Origin: JAGPUQ01 sp049325095
GTDB lineage: Bacteria; Pseudomonadota; Gammaproteobacteria; Pseudomonadales; Porticoccaceae
Assembly: GCA_049325095.1 (NCBI GenBank)
Contig: JBMOPO010000018.1
Location: 62,001-126,000 of the forward strand
Length of the DNA stretch: 64,000 nucleotides
Reading direction: 5' to 3'
In this document: positions 34,245 to 44,031 of the stretch, in pieces
Numbering within the stretch: position 1 is the stretch's first letter
Layout: each line of letters opens with the position of its first letter
The notes under the pieces: generated by a model
The model's input: only the letters and a program-made list of their open reading frames with translations
Database searches by the model: none
What the model was told of the DNA's origin: nothing
Program-made: the position numbers and the translations under genes

Positions 34245-35216
34245 ATGGCGTGGCCGCTGATAGCCGTCGCCCTGGGTCTGGGATTGCTGATCTGGGGTGC
34301 CGCTCGCTTCATCGACGGCGCCGCCGGACTCGCCCGCCGGCTGGGCCTGCCGCCCCTCTTTATCGGCATGGCGGTGGTCGGCTTCGGCACCTCGGCCCCG
34401 GAGATCGCCGTGGCCACACTGGCGGCCCTCGACGGCGCTGCGGGCGTGGCGCTGGGCAATGCCTACGGCTCCAACATCGCCAATATCGGCCTGATCCTGG
34501 GGCTCACCGCGGCGGTATCGCCGATCGCGGTGCACTCCCGAGTCGTGCGCCGCGAGCTGCCGATCCTGCTCGCCGCGACCGGGATCGCCATCTGGCTACT
34601 CGGCGACCGCACCCTGGATCGCGTCGACGCCGCGGTGCTGCTGGCGATGTTGAGCGGCTTTCTGGGCTGGACTCTGGCGGAGAGCGCCCGCGGCCGCGCC
34701 GATCTGCTGGGCGCCGAGGTGAACCTGGAATTGACCGCCCACCCGCTGACCGCGCCGCAGGCACTGATCCGGCTCGCGCTGGGCCTGGTCGTGCTGGTGG
34801 CCAGTTCCCGGCTGCTGGTCTGGGGCGCGGTCAGCATCGCCGCGACCCTGGGGGTCAGCGAGCTCATCATCGGCCTCACCGTCGTCGCGATCGGCACCTC
34901 GCTGCCCGAACTGGCGTCCTCGCTGGTCGCCGCGCGCAGGGGCGAACACGACATCGTGCTCGGCAACCTGGTCGGCTCCAACCTCTTCAATACCCTTGCG
35001 GTGGTGGGCGTCGCGAGCCTGGTCCGCCCGCTGAGCGTGCCGGAAGCAGTGCTGTATCGGGATGCCCCGGTGATGGCCATGTTCAGCCTCGGCCTGTTCG
35101 CCCTCTGCGCGCGAAGGCGCGATCCGGCACGGATCGGCCGCCTGGCCGGCGGCCTGCTGCTGGCCGGCTACTCCATCTACAACCTGCTGCTGGCGCGAGC
35201 GGCGATATGGGGATAA
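34245..35216 (+). CDS. yrbG: Calcium/sodium antiporter, YrbG family
   Basis: A 323-residue cation exchanger with about ten hydrophobic helices and the two inverted alpha repeats of the Ca2+/cation antiporter superfamily: GFGTSAPEIAVATLAAL with GNAYGSNIANIGLILG, and AIGTSLPELASSLVAA with GNLVGSNLFNTLAVVG. Acidic residues in both repeats form the ion site. The ATG follows GGCGAGGAGTACCGGC. The stop leads straight into the AT-rich island. Confidence 0.93.
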   Translation: MAWPLIAVALGLGLLIWGAARFIDGAAGLARRLGLPPLFIGMAVVGFGTSAPEIAVATLAALDGAAGVALGNAYGSNIANIGLILGLTAAVSPIAVHSRVVRRELPILLAATGIAIWLLGDRTLDRVDAAVLLAMLSGFLGWTLAESARGRADLLGAEVNLELTAHPLTAPQALIRLALGLVVLVASSRLLVWGAVSIAATLGVSELIIGLTVVAIGTSLPELASSLVAARRGEHDIVLGNLVGSNLFNTLAVVGVASLVRPLSVPEAVLYRDAPVMAMFSLGLFALCARRRDPARIGRLAGGLLLAGYSIYNLLLARAAIWG

Positions 35217-35262
35217 AAGTATTTTTATTATTAGGTTATAAACATTTTATAAAGTAATTTAT
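35213..35262. other. AT-rich island (about 10 % GC, 50 bp)
   Basis: Counting bases, only 5 of 50 are G or C, in a neighbourhood near 70 % GC. It starts at the yrbG stop codon and lies between the convergent yrbG and pycB genes. It holds weak dyads (ATAAAA/TTTTAT, and TTATAAA beside TTTATAA) but no GC-rich stem, so it is not a normal intrinsic terminator. A nucleoid-protein binding site, Rho-related end or insertion scar are all possible. Confidence 0.7.
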
Positions 35263-35342
35263 CCTGCTTCATGGCCGGCAGGCGGGGCGCGAGCCGGCGG
35301 GTGCCCGACCATCCGGGCCCTTCGCCTGGCGCGCCCGGAGCC

Positions 35343-37178
35343 TCAGGCCCCCGCCTCGATCTCGATCAGGGTCTCGTCCGGATTCACGGCATCGCCCTTG
35401 CGCACCAGCACCCGGGTCACGATACCGGCGATCGGGGCCTGCAGCTCGGTTTCCATCTTCATCGCCTCGGTGACCAGCACCGCCTGGCCGGCGCTGACCC
35501 GCTCGCCCTCCGCCACCAGCACCGCGACGATATTGCCCGGCATGGCCGTGGCGACATGTCCGGGCGCCGAGGGGCGCGGCCGGCGACCGGAGATGGCGGT
35601 GGGGATGGCGCCCTCGGCGCCGCCGCTGAGCACCAGTTCGTCGAGGGTTTCCACCAGCACCTCGACCGGCATGCCGTCGACATCCAGATAGAAGTGGCGC
35701 TCCGGCTGTCCCTTGTGGCCGCTGCCGGTGATGCGCACATGGTAGCTCTCGCCGTGCAGGGTGATGTTGAACTCGGTGGGCGCGCGCACCTCGGCATCGC
35801 CGGGCGCGGCGGCCGGGGGCGGTACCGGCGCTTCGGCCACCGGCTGGCCGGTGCGCCGCGCGTGCAGGAACTGGCGCGCGATTTCGGGAAACAGCGCGTA
35901 GCTGAGCACATCCTCCTCGCTCTCCCCCAGGTCGCCCAATTCTTCCCGCAACCTGGTGAGCTCGGGCTGCAGCAGGTCCGCGGGCCGGCCTTCGATGGTC
36001 TCGGCGGTACCGACCGCCTGCATCCGCAGGTTTTCGTCGATGGCCGCGGGCGGCTGTCCGTAGCCGCCCTGCAGATAGCGCTTCACCTCGTTGCTCACGG
36101 TCTGATAGCGCTGCCCGGTGAGCACATTGAGCACCGCCTGGGTGCCGACGATCTGCGAGGTCGGGGTCACCAGGGGCGGATAGCCGAGCTCGGCGCGCAC
36201 CCGGGGGATCTCGGCGAGCACTTCGTCCATGCGGTCCAGCGCATTCTGCTCGCGAAGCTGGTTGGCCAGGTTGGAGATCATGCCGCCCGGCACCTGATTG
36301 ACCTGCACGCGGGTGTCGACGCCGGTGTAATCGCTTTCGAAGGCCTGATACTTCCTGCGCACCTCCCGAAAGTAGGCGGCGATGTGCTGCAGGCGCTCCA
36401 GGTCCAGGCCGCTGTCCCAGGGGGTGTCGCGCAGCGCCGCCACCATGCTCTCGGTGGGCGGGTGGCTGGTACCTCCGGCGAAACTGGAAATGGCGGTGTC
36501 GATGTGCCGGCAGCCGCCCTCGATGGCCTTGAGCTGGCACATCTCCGCCAGCCCGGCGGTGGCGTGGGAGTGCAGGTGGACCGGCAGGGCCACCGCATCC
36601 AGCAGGCCCTTGACCAGCGCCTCGGTGGCGCTGGGAGTGAGCAGTCCGGCCATGTCCTTGATGGCGATGCTGTCGCAGCCCATAGCGGCGAGTTCGCGGC
36701 CCAGGGCCACGAAGGTGGCAGTGTGATGCACCGGGCTGGTGGTGTAGCAGATGGTGCCCTGGGCGTGCTTGCCCGCTTCCTTGGCGGCCTCGATGGCGGT
36801 GCGCAGGTTGCGCAGGTCGTTGAGCGCGTCGAAGATGCGGAACACATCCATGCCCAGGGCCGCGGCGCGCTGCACGAAGGCGCGCACCACGTCGTCGGCG
36901 TAATGGCGGTAGCCGAGCAGGTTCTGCCCGCGCAACAGCATCTGCAGGCGGGTGTTGGGCAGCGCGGCGCGCAATTGCCGCAGCCGCTCCCAGGGATCCT
37001 CCCCCAGAAAGCGCAGGCAGGCGTCGAAGGTGGCTCCGCCCCAGACTTCCAGCGACCAGTACCCCACGGCGTCGAGCTCGGCGCAGATGGGCAGCATGTC
37101 CCCGGTGCGCATGCGGGTGGCGATCAGCGACTGGTGGCCGTCGCGCAATACGGTGTCGGTGATCTGGACTGGATCCAT
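35343..37178 (-). CDS. pycB: Pyruvate carboxylase subunit B (carboxyltransferase plus biotin carrier)
   Basis: A 611-residue protein with an HMGL-like TIM barrel (1-270; ITDTVLRDGHQSL, DVFRIFDALNDLRNL, HLHSHATAGLA), the PYC_OADA conserved domain (280-460) and a C-terminal biotinyl domain whose acceptor Lys is in EAMKMET. It pairs with the biotin carboxylase subunit 14 bp upstream. No oadB or oadG membrane partner is present, so a two-subunit pyruvate carboxylase that refills oxaloacetate is more likely than a sodium-pumping decarboxylase. Confidence 0.92.
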   Translation of the reverse strand: MDPVQITDTVLRDGHQSLIATRMRTGDMLPICAELDAVGYWSLEVWGGATFDACLRFLGEDPWERLRQLRAALPNTRLQMLLRGQNLLGYRHYADDVVRAFVQRAAALGMDVFRIFDALNDLRNLRTAIEAAKEAGKHAQGTICYTTSPVHHTATFVALGRELAAMGCDSIAIKDMAGLLTPSATEALVKGLLDAVALPVHLHSHATAGLAEMCQLKAIEGGCRHIDTAISSFAGGTSHPPTESMVAALRDTPWDSGLDLERLQHIAAYFREVRRKYQAFESDYTGVDTRVQVNQVPGGMISNLANQLREQNALDRMDEVLAEIPRVRAELGYPPLVTPTSQIVGTQAVLNVLTGQRYQTVSNEVKRYLQGGYGQPPAAIDENLRMQAVGTAETIEGRPADLLQPELTRLREELGDLGESEEDVLSYALFPEIARQFLHARRTGQPVAEAPVPPPAAAPGDAEVRAPTEFNITLHGESYHVRITGSGHKGQPERHFYLDVDGMPVEVLVETLDELVLSGGAEGAIPTAISGRRPRPSAPGHVATAMPGNIVAVLVAEGERVSAGQAVLVTEAMKMETELQAPIAGIVTRVLVRKGDAVNPDETLIEIEAGA

Positions 37179-37192
37179 GCTAAACCCCGCAG

Positions 37193-38611
<1,419 letters not shown>

Positions 38612-38872
38612 GGGTTGTCGCCTCCGGAAACCCGGGAAAAGCACCGGGTCGCGCCATTATAGGATAGCTGCACCGGCGGCCGGCGAGCGGCCCGGCGGCG
38701 GATCCCCGGCGCGGACCCCGGGCCGGCGCGGCCCGGGAGCGGGCGGCACACCGCCCGACACCCGACAGCGGAGCGCCCTGCCCCGAGGCGGCCGGGGTCT
38801 CGCCGGCGGCCGGGCGCCGCGGCGAAGCGAGATCGCTCCCGGTCGGCCGGCGCTGGCGAACCCGGGCGCCGA

Positions 38873-39292
38873 CTAGCCGTCCGCGGCCTGCGCCGCGGCC
38901 GCACGCATGGTCCCGGCGAGGAACTCATAGGCCTCGACCCAGGCCTGCCGGGTGTCCGCGCAGAAGGCGTCGCCCAACCCCTGCTGCAGGGTCCACATCA
39001 GCGCCTCGCCGACGGTGGCGTAGTGGCCGTCCTGTACCCCGTAGCCGACATGGCGGCGGCCCAGGGCCGCCACTGCGGGGACGATTTCCTCCAGCCGGTC
39101 GAGGCCGTTGACGGCCACCGCCAGCATCTGCATGAGCTTGCGGCCCTGTTCCTCCAGGTCTCCGCGAAACAGCGGCCGCAACCCGGGATCGAGCTCGAAC
39201 AGCCGCCCATAGAACAGTGTCGCCGCCCGCTCCGCGATCGGCGCCACCCGGGCGAAACTCTCCTGGACCAAAAATTTCTGTTGCGGTGTCAT
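38873..39292 (-). CDS. Single-domain globin
   Basis: A 139-residue globin beginning MTPQQKFLVQESFARVAPIAE, without a reductase domain. The helical pattern includes LFYGRLFELDPGLRPLFRGD, and the proximal histidine is probably that of LGRRHVGYGV, about residue 84, as in bacterial haemoglobins and the globin part of flavohaemoglobin. It would bind O2 or NO in the cytoplasm. It lies 49 bp after the haem lipoprotein gene on the same strand as the electron-transfer operon, which suggests NO or O2 chemistry for that operon. Confidence 0.85.
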   Translation of the reverse strand: MTPQQKFLVQESFARVAPIAERAATLFYGRLFELDPGLRPLFRGDLEEQGRKLMQMLAVAVNGLDRLEEIVPAVAALGRRHVGYGVQDGHYATVGEALMWTLQQGLGDAFCADTRQAWVEAYEFLAGTMRAAAAQAADG

Positions 39293-39341
39293 CGCTTGCC
39301 TCCGATATCCGATGAAGGTGCGCAGGCGCATCCGCGCTGCG

Positions 39342-39926
39342 TCAATTGAGGAGTACGCGAATCACCACGCCGCCCATCACCTCGCCCAACTGAAAATCGC
39401 TGCGCGGGCTGTCGCGGTGGTTGTTGTGGCACTGGATGCAGGCCGGCGAGACCGCGACATCGGCGTATACCGCCGTGAAATAGGTGCGCCCGGCGAGGGT
39501 TTCCTCCCCGTAAAAGTTCTCGCCCGGGTGCTCGACGACAAACTGTAGGCCCTGCTTTTCCATCTCGGTACGGGGCGCGTTCTGCTTGTTCACCGGCCAC
39601 AGCGACTGCAGGGTGTAGCTGAAGGCATCGGTTTTCTGCGCGACCATTTCGGCCCCGAAGCGGAACATCTGCGCCGGCAGCGGCAGCGCCTTCTCGTCCT
39701 CCCAATGTTCGCTGGCGGTGATCACGCGCTCCTCGTTGGCCAACCGGTTGACCACCTTGCGGGTGTAGGTGGTGCGGTCTGCCTCCAGCACGGCGAACAG
39801 GGCGTCGGTCATCTGCCGGGGGCTGATCCCGCCGCCGGCGGGTGGAGCTTCGCGGGAACAGGCGGCGAGCGCCAAAGCGGCCGTCAGCGCGCCCAGGGCG
39901 AGCAGGACTCTGGTGGTGTGGATCAT
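39342..39926 (-). CDS. Haem-c lipoprotein with Tll0287-like (DUF3365) domain
   Basis: A 194-residue periplasmic protein. The N-terminus has a lipoprotein signal with lipobox LAAC (Cys23), so it is probably lipid-anchored. The body matches the Tll0287-like/DUF3365 haem family: RYTRKV-like TYTRKVVNRLA, then LPLPAQMFR, YFTAVYADVAVSPACIQCHNNH with one CXXCH haem motif (CIQCH), and DFQLGEVMGGVVI at the end. Members sense or transfer electrons with a c-type haem. It starts 6 bp after the stop of the multihaem cytochrome gene. Confidence 0.82.
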   Translation of the reverse strand: MIHTTRVLLALGALTAALALAACSREAPPAGGGISPRQMTDALFAVLEADRTTYTRKVVNRLANEERVITASEHWEDEKALPLPAQMFRFGAEMVAQKTDAFSYTLQSLWPVNKQNAPRTEMEKQGLQFVVEHPGENFYGEETLAGRTYFTAVYADVAVSPACIQCHNNHRDSPRSDFQLGEVMGGVVIRVLLN

Positions 39927-39932
39927 CGTCGG

Positions 39933-41330
39933 TTACCTCTCTGGGGGTGGTGGTGCGGAAGGGCCAGCGTCACCGCCGACCGCTCGCTCGGACTCGGCGG
40001 CGGAAGCACCGCTCCGGCGCCGCTCCCGTTCGATGGCCATCCCGATGCCCGGCACCCTGGCGGCGGGACGGCCACGAAAGTTGGTACGCGCCAATTGCGG
40101 ATCGGCCAGGGCGTCGAGCACGAACCCCAGCCCGTGACAGTGCATGCACACGGTGCGCGCCATCTGCTCCACGGGGCGCAGATTGCCGTTCTGATTGTGC
40201 TGGGCGGCGATCCGCACGCCGCCGGAATCCCGCCTCGACTCCCTGGGCAGGTGGCAGGTCGCGCAGGAAACCCCGCTTCCCGGCGGGCCCTCGCCGCTGC
40301 GCTCGGCCAGCCACAGGCGATGATGCGGCGAGCCCCGGTAGGCCCGGCTGTGTTCATCCGCATGGCAGCCGAGACAGGCTTCCACGGCGGCGGTGCCGGT
40401 GTCGAAATCGTGCGCGCCATGACAGCTCGTGCAGCCGAGCTCCCGCCCGCGGGCGTCCGCGTGCATGGGCTGCCGGGCCCATTCGGGACGCATCGGCTCC
40501 AGCCCGCGCGCCAGGCGCATGCCGTGGCGGCCGGCGAGAAAACCCGCGTGCTCCGGACCGTGGCATTCGGCGCAGGCCTCCACCCCGGGGCGGTCGACCC
40601 AGGCGTCGCCGGCGTCCAGATGACAGCCGCCGCAATTGACCCCGCCCCGGGCATGGGCGGTCGAAGACCACTGGGAAATCACTTCCGCCGCGCCGGCGAG
40701 ATCCGCGGGCGCGGCGGCTTGCGCCGCCTCGAGCGGCGCCCCCGCAGGCTGCGCCGGCGACCGCAGCGGGACCCGAGCGCCGGGCTTCGAGGGCGGCTCC
40801 GCGGCATGCTGCAGGAGAAAATCCTCGTACAGCGCGCGGTTGTCGTGGTAGTTGTGGCAGCCGGCGCTGGCGCAGGTGTCGAACCCCAGCTCCCGATGGC
40901 TCGGCCGCTCCGCGCCGATGTCCTGGTGGCAGTGCCAGCAGTAATCCACCGGCAGGGTCAGCCCCATCTCCCGGCTGCGGCCGGGCTGATGTTCGACATG
41001 ACAGGTGACGCAATAACGGGCATCCAGCGCGGCGAGACGGTCGGCATTGCGCGGGTCGGTGAATTTGCTTAGCGGATGGCTGTCCTTGGCTGCGCGCAGC
41101 GCCTCGCCGTGACAATCCACACAGGCTTGCTGGACGGCGTCGCGGTCGGTGAACGCCGCGCTGTGGCAAGCGCCGCAGTCGAGCTCGATCTGGTAATGGC
41201 CCGCGGTCATGGCCCCGGGCAGGAACCACCGGCGATCCTCTCCGTACAGCATGCGATAACCGAGGTAGGCGCCCAGCGCCGCCGCAGCGAGGATCCACAG
41301 CACCCAGATCACCGCCAGACTCCGTCCCAT
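39933..41330 (-). CDS. Membrane-anchored multihaem cytochrome c with eleven haem motifs
   Basis: A 465-residue cytochrome with one N-terminal helix (about 1-25) and the rest in the periplasm. In order the haem sites are CGACH, CVDCH, CVTCH, CWHCH, CASAGCH (a CX4CH form), CGGCH, CAECH, CTSCH, CLGCH, CATCH and CMHCH. The first five form a cytochrome c7/c3-like part. The second six, with GSPHHRLWLAERSGEG and GVSCATCHLPRESR, recall the hydroxylamine-oxidoreductase-like multihaem family. A Pro/Ala-rich linker (about 170-215) separates the halves. It starts 16 bp after the stop of the FAD/cytochrome b gene and is probably its electron acceptor. Confidence 0.85.
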   Translation of the reverse strand: MGRSLAVIWVLWILAAAALGAYLGYRMLYGEDRRWFLPGAMTAGHYQIELDCGACHSAAFTDRDAVQQACVDCHGEALRAAKDSHPLSKFTDPRNADRLAALDARYCVTCHVEHQPGRSREMGLTLPVDYCWHCHQDIGAERPSHRELGFDTCASAGCHNYHDNRALYEDFLLQHAAEPPSKPGARVPLRSPAQPAGAPLEAAQAAAPADLAGAAEVISQWSSTAHARGGVNCGGCHLDAGDAWVDRPGVEACAECHGPEHAGFLAGRHGMRLARGLEPMRPEWARQPMHADARGRELGCTSCHGAHDFDTGTAAVEACLGCHADEHSRAYRGSPHHRLWLAERSGEGPPGSGVSCATCHLPRESRRDSGGVRIAAQHNQNGNLRPVEQMARTVCMHCHGLGFVLDALADPQLARTNFRGRPAARVPGIGMAIERERRRSGASAAESERAVGGDAGPSAPPPPER

Positions 41331-41346
41331 GCGCCCCGCTTGTCCA

Positions 41347-43404
41347 TCAGAAGTAGTAACCCGCGAGGACATGTGCGGCCAACAATGCCGGCAGCGGCCA
41401 CAGCAGGGACAGATGCAGCCAGAGCGAGCAGCGCCGGACGGCGCCCACCCGCGCCCCCAGGCGGCGCTCCCAGGCCACTGCCGCACCCGCCAGGGCGCCG
41501 GCCGCCACGACCGCCAGAAAATTGGCCAGCAACCAGAAATTCAGGTTGGCCCCCGGGCGCAGGCCGGTGTGGACCACCAGCGCGGCCAGGGCCAGCAGCC
41601 CCGACAGCGCATGCCACAGCCGCAGTCGCTCATAGTTGCCCCGGCGCCAGGAGGTCCGCTTGCGCACTGACATGGCGAGCCCGGCCACCGCGATCGCCAC
41701 CAGGCCGTAACCGCTCAGCTGCCGGCACCAGGACTCCGTGGAGGCCCGCTCCAACCAGCCGTACGCGCGCACCGAGTCGCTGAACCCCGGATCCGGCAGG
41801 ATCCCGACCAGGGCCACCGCGGCGGCCGCGGCCGCCGCGGTCCAGGCCAGCCCCGGGCGCCCGCCGGGGTCCGCGGCAACCGCACCGGGCTCGAGCAGCT
41901 GGCAGAGCAGCGGCCGGCAGCCGCCGCACACCGTCCCCGCGCCGGTGCGCGCGATCAGGGCGTCGAGGTCGACGGCACCGGCGGCCAGGGCTTCGCCCAG
42001 CCGCCCGCGGCTGACCCCCCGGCACTGGCAGACGACGGCCCGCGCCGGCCAACCGGCGACCGCCTGGGATGCCGATGGCCAGAGATTCCCGGTGCGCCGC
42101 AGCCGCCGGCGCTGCCAGGGCCAGACCATGCCGCCCCGGGCCACCAGCTCGCAGACCCGCGATCGCTCCGCCCAGTCGCCCACCGCCACCGCGCCCACCG
42201 CCCGCCCGGCGCGGGTCAGGATCCGCCGGTAATGACCCGCATCCGCATAGCAGGTGGCGCGGTCCAGCCCCGGCTCCTCGCTCTCCCCCACGCGCCCGAC
42301 GCTGAACACCGGGCAGTCGATCACCTTGAGCGTCGAGGCTTCGACGCTGCGCAGGTAGCGCGCCCGCCCGCCCCCCAGGTGGTGCACTGCGACCCCGGCC
42401 TGTTCGAAGCCGGGCGCCAGAGTGCCCTGCACCCGTCCGCGGTGCTCGACACAGTCGCCCACCGCATAGATGTCGGGATCCGAGCTCTGCATCGCGTCGT
42501 TGACCTGAATGCCGCGGCCGACCCGGAGCCCGGCGGCGCGGGCCAGCTCCACCCGCGGCCGGATGCCGGTGGCGACCACCAGGGTGTCGCAGTCGAGTTC
42601 GGATCCGTCCCCGAGCCGGACCCCGGTCAGGCGCACGCCGCCCAAGACCTCCCGCACACCGGCGTTCACCAGCACCCGGAGCCCGAGGCGCTCCAGGTGG
42701 TCCTGCAGCCGGGCGGCGGCCCCGGCATCCAGTTGCCGGTTGGCGAGCCAAGGGCCGTGATGCACCAGGGTCACCCGGGTGTGGGCCCGCTGCATGGCGC
42801 GGGCCGCCTCCAGGCCCAGCAGCCCGCCGCCCAGCACCAGCGTATGGCGACTGCGCACCTGCCGCGCCAGCAGGCGCTGGACGTCGCCCAGGTCGCGCAG
42901 GACGTGCACCCCGGGCGAGTCGATACCGGGGATCCGCGGCACCAGGGGTCCGGCGCCCACCGCGAGCATCAGCTTGCGATAAGCCTGCATCCGGCCGTGC
43001 GCATCGCGCAGCCGGTGCGCCTGCGGCTCGATGGCCGTGACCCGGCAATGCAGGCGCAGCTCGCAACCGGGCCCGGCCACCGGGGGCGCAATCACCTGCT
43101 CGAGCCGCCGCTGGCCGCCCAGCAGTGCGCTCAGTTGCACCCGGTCGTAGGGCTGCCAGGGCTCGTCGCCGTAAACCACCACCGGCAGTTCCGGCAACTG
43201 CGCCCGCAACAGGCGCGCGCACTGGATGCCGACCGGACCGGAACCGACCACCACCACCGGCACCGCCTCGGGGTCCGGGCCGGAAGCCGGCGGAGCGGCG
43301 CGCCCTCCGCCGCGGTCATGGACCGCCAGAATGTCGGTTTCGCCCGTTCCCGCCACTTCCGGATCTCCCGCAGAGACCGCGTTCGGAGCCAAAAAAAAGC
43401 CCAT
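41347..43404 (-). CDS. Fused FAD oxidoreductase / [2Fe-2S] BFD / di-haem cytochrome b membrane protein
   Basis: Up to 685 residues in three parts. Residues about 48-380 form a NirB-type FAD/NAD(P)H reductase (VVVVGSGPVGIQCA, YDRVQLS, LVLGGGLLGLEAA, IYAVGDCVEH). About 455-505 is a BFD-like [2Fe-2S] domain (VVCQCRGV and CGGC). About 520-685 holds five membrane helices, two of which carry HX13H pairs (His598/His612 and His664/His678), the ligand pattern of two stacked b haems as in ferric reductases. It would move electrons from NAD(P)H through the membrane. The first ATG (43404) lies inside an intrinsic terminator stem, so the real start is probably a later codon. Confidence 0.82.
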   Translation of the reverse strand: MGFFLAPNAVSAGDPEVAGTGETDILAVHDRGGGRAAPPASGPDPEAVPVVVVGSGPVGIQCARLLRAQLPELPVVVYGDEPWQPYDRVQLSALLGGQRRLEQVIAPPVAGPGCELRLHCRVTAIEPQAHRLRDAHGRMQAYRKLMLAVGAGPLVPRIPGIDSPGVHVLRDLGDVQRLLARQVRSRHTLVLGGGLLGLEAARAMQRAHTRVTLVHHGPWLANRQLDAGAAARLQDHLERLGLRVLVNAGVREVLGGVRLTGVRLGDGSELDCDTLVVATGIRPRVELARAAGLRVGRGIQVNDAMQSSDPDIYAVGDCVEHRGRVQGTLAPGFEQAGVAVHHLGGGRARYLRSVEASTLKVIDCPVFSVGRVGESEEPGLDRATCYADAGHYRRILTRAGRAVGAVAVGDWAERSRVCELVARGGMVWPWQRRRLRRTGNLWPSASQAVAGWPARAVVCQCRGVSRGRLGEALAAGAVDLDALIARTGAGTVCGGCRPLLCQLLEPGAVAADPGGRPGLAWTAAAAAAAVALVGILPDPGFSDSVRAYGWLERASTESWCRQLSGYGLVAIAVAGLAMSVRKRTSWRRGNYERLRLWHALSGLLALAALVVHTGLRPGANLNFWLLANFLAVVAAGALAGAAVAWERRLGARVGAVRRCSLWLHLSLLWPLPALLAAHVLAGYYF

Positions 43405-43426
43405 CGCGCGGCACAGCGCGATGGGC
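43391..43426 (-). terminator. Intrinsic terminator in the leader of the electron-transfer operon
   Basis: On the minus strand an 11-bp perfect stem GCCCATCGCGC/GCGCGATGGGC (43426-43416 with 43409-43399, 6-nt loop) is followed by eight U residues (43398-43391). No minus-strand gene precedes it. The ATG at 43402-43404 lies in its 3' arm. A second hairpin, CCCGGGTCG/CGACCGGG with one bulge (43434-43461), precedes it. The arrangement suggests a terminated leader RNA that controls the operon. Confidence 0.85.
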
Positions 43427-43429
43427 GTC

Positions 43430-44031
43430 GTTGCCCGGTCGGTTGCAGTCCGCGACCCGGGCGCCCTCGCCCGATCCGCGGATGCAAAGAATCAGCAAGC
43501 AACATGCCATTGATCGAGCCCGACGCCGCCCCTCTCGCGGCCAGATCCGCAATCCCTCGATTTTTCATGACGTTACGGCATAGGGGCGGAGCCTATGCCG
43601 GGGTTGCGAGCCCGTCGCGGAGGTTCGCGGCGGGCCGGCGCCGGCGCACCGCACCGTTCTCGACCGGTCTCGCGCACTGGGAGAGGGATTTTCCGCTTGG
43701 TCCCGCACCGGCGTTGTGAGTGCCGGGCGGCCGGGATGCCGAGCCATGCCCGCGCCCCGCCCTGCCGGCGCCGCCCTCAGCGGCGGCGTGCCCGGCGTTG
43801 CGCCGGGAAAGCTCGGCCGGATGAGGGCGCGGCGGATGACTTTGCGCACCATTCCGGGCACACTCGGCCGGCGGGTTTCGTTCCGCAGAATCCAGGCTCT
43901 GCCCTCCCGGCCAACCCGGCGCAAGGTCCCTGCGACCGGACTGGCGGTCACCTGTGCGCCCGGCGATAGCGGATTTCGCGCCGGAAGGACAGCGACCCCT
44001 GGGGGTTCCCGCCGCAATTACAGGAGCCACC
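43430..44031. other. 600-bp gene-free region between the cytochrome operon and the MFS gene
   Basis: No convincing gene is present. It holds one strong hairpin (CGGCATAGG, 43576-43584, with CCTATGCCG, 43592-43600) followed on the minus strand by an ATG that opens a 145-codon frame crossing the terminator; that frame is judged spurious. The minus-strand leader of the cytochrome operon and the plus-strand promoter of the MFS gene must both lie here, but no clear sigma-70 pair could be assigned. Confidence 0.6.

Noticed and set aside
43391..43461. ANTAR (NasR-type) antiterminator signal before the electron-transfer operon
   Set aside because: Two tandem hairpins are present, but the terminator loop TGTGCC lacks the leading A and the first hairpin has no clean hexaloop.
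43131..43568. A 145-codon minus-strand frame starting MKNRGIAD upstream of the FAD/cytochrome b gene
   Set aside because: It crosses the perfect terminator and then runs in a wrong frame inside the FAD domain; composition is Arg-rich and no family is recognised.
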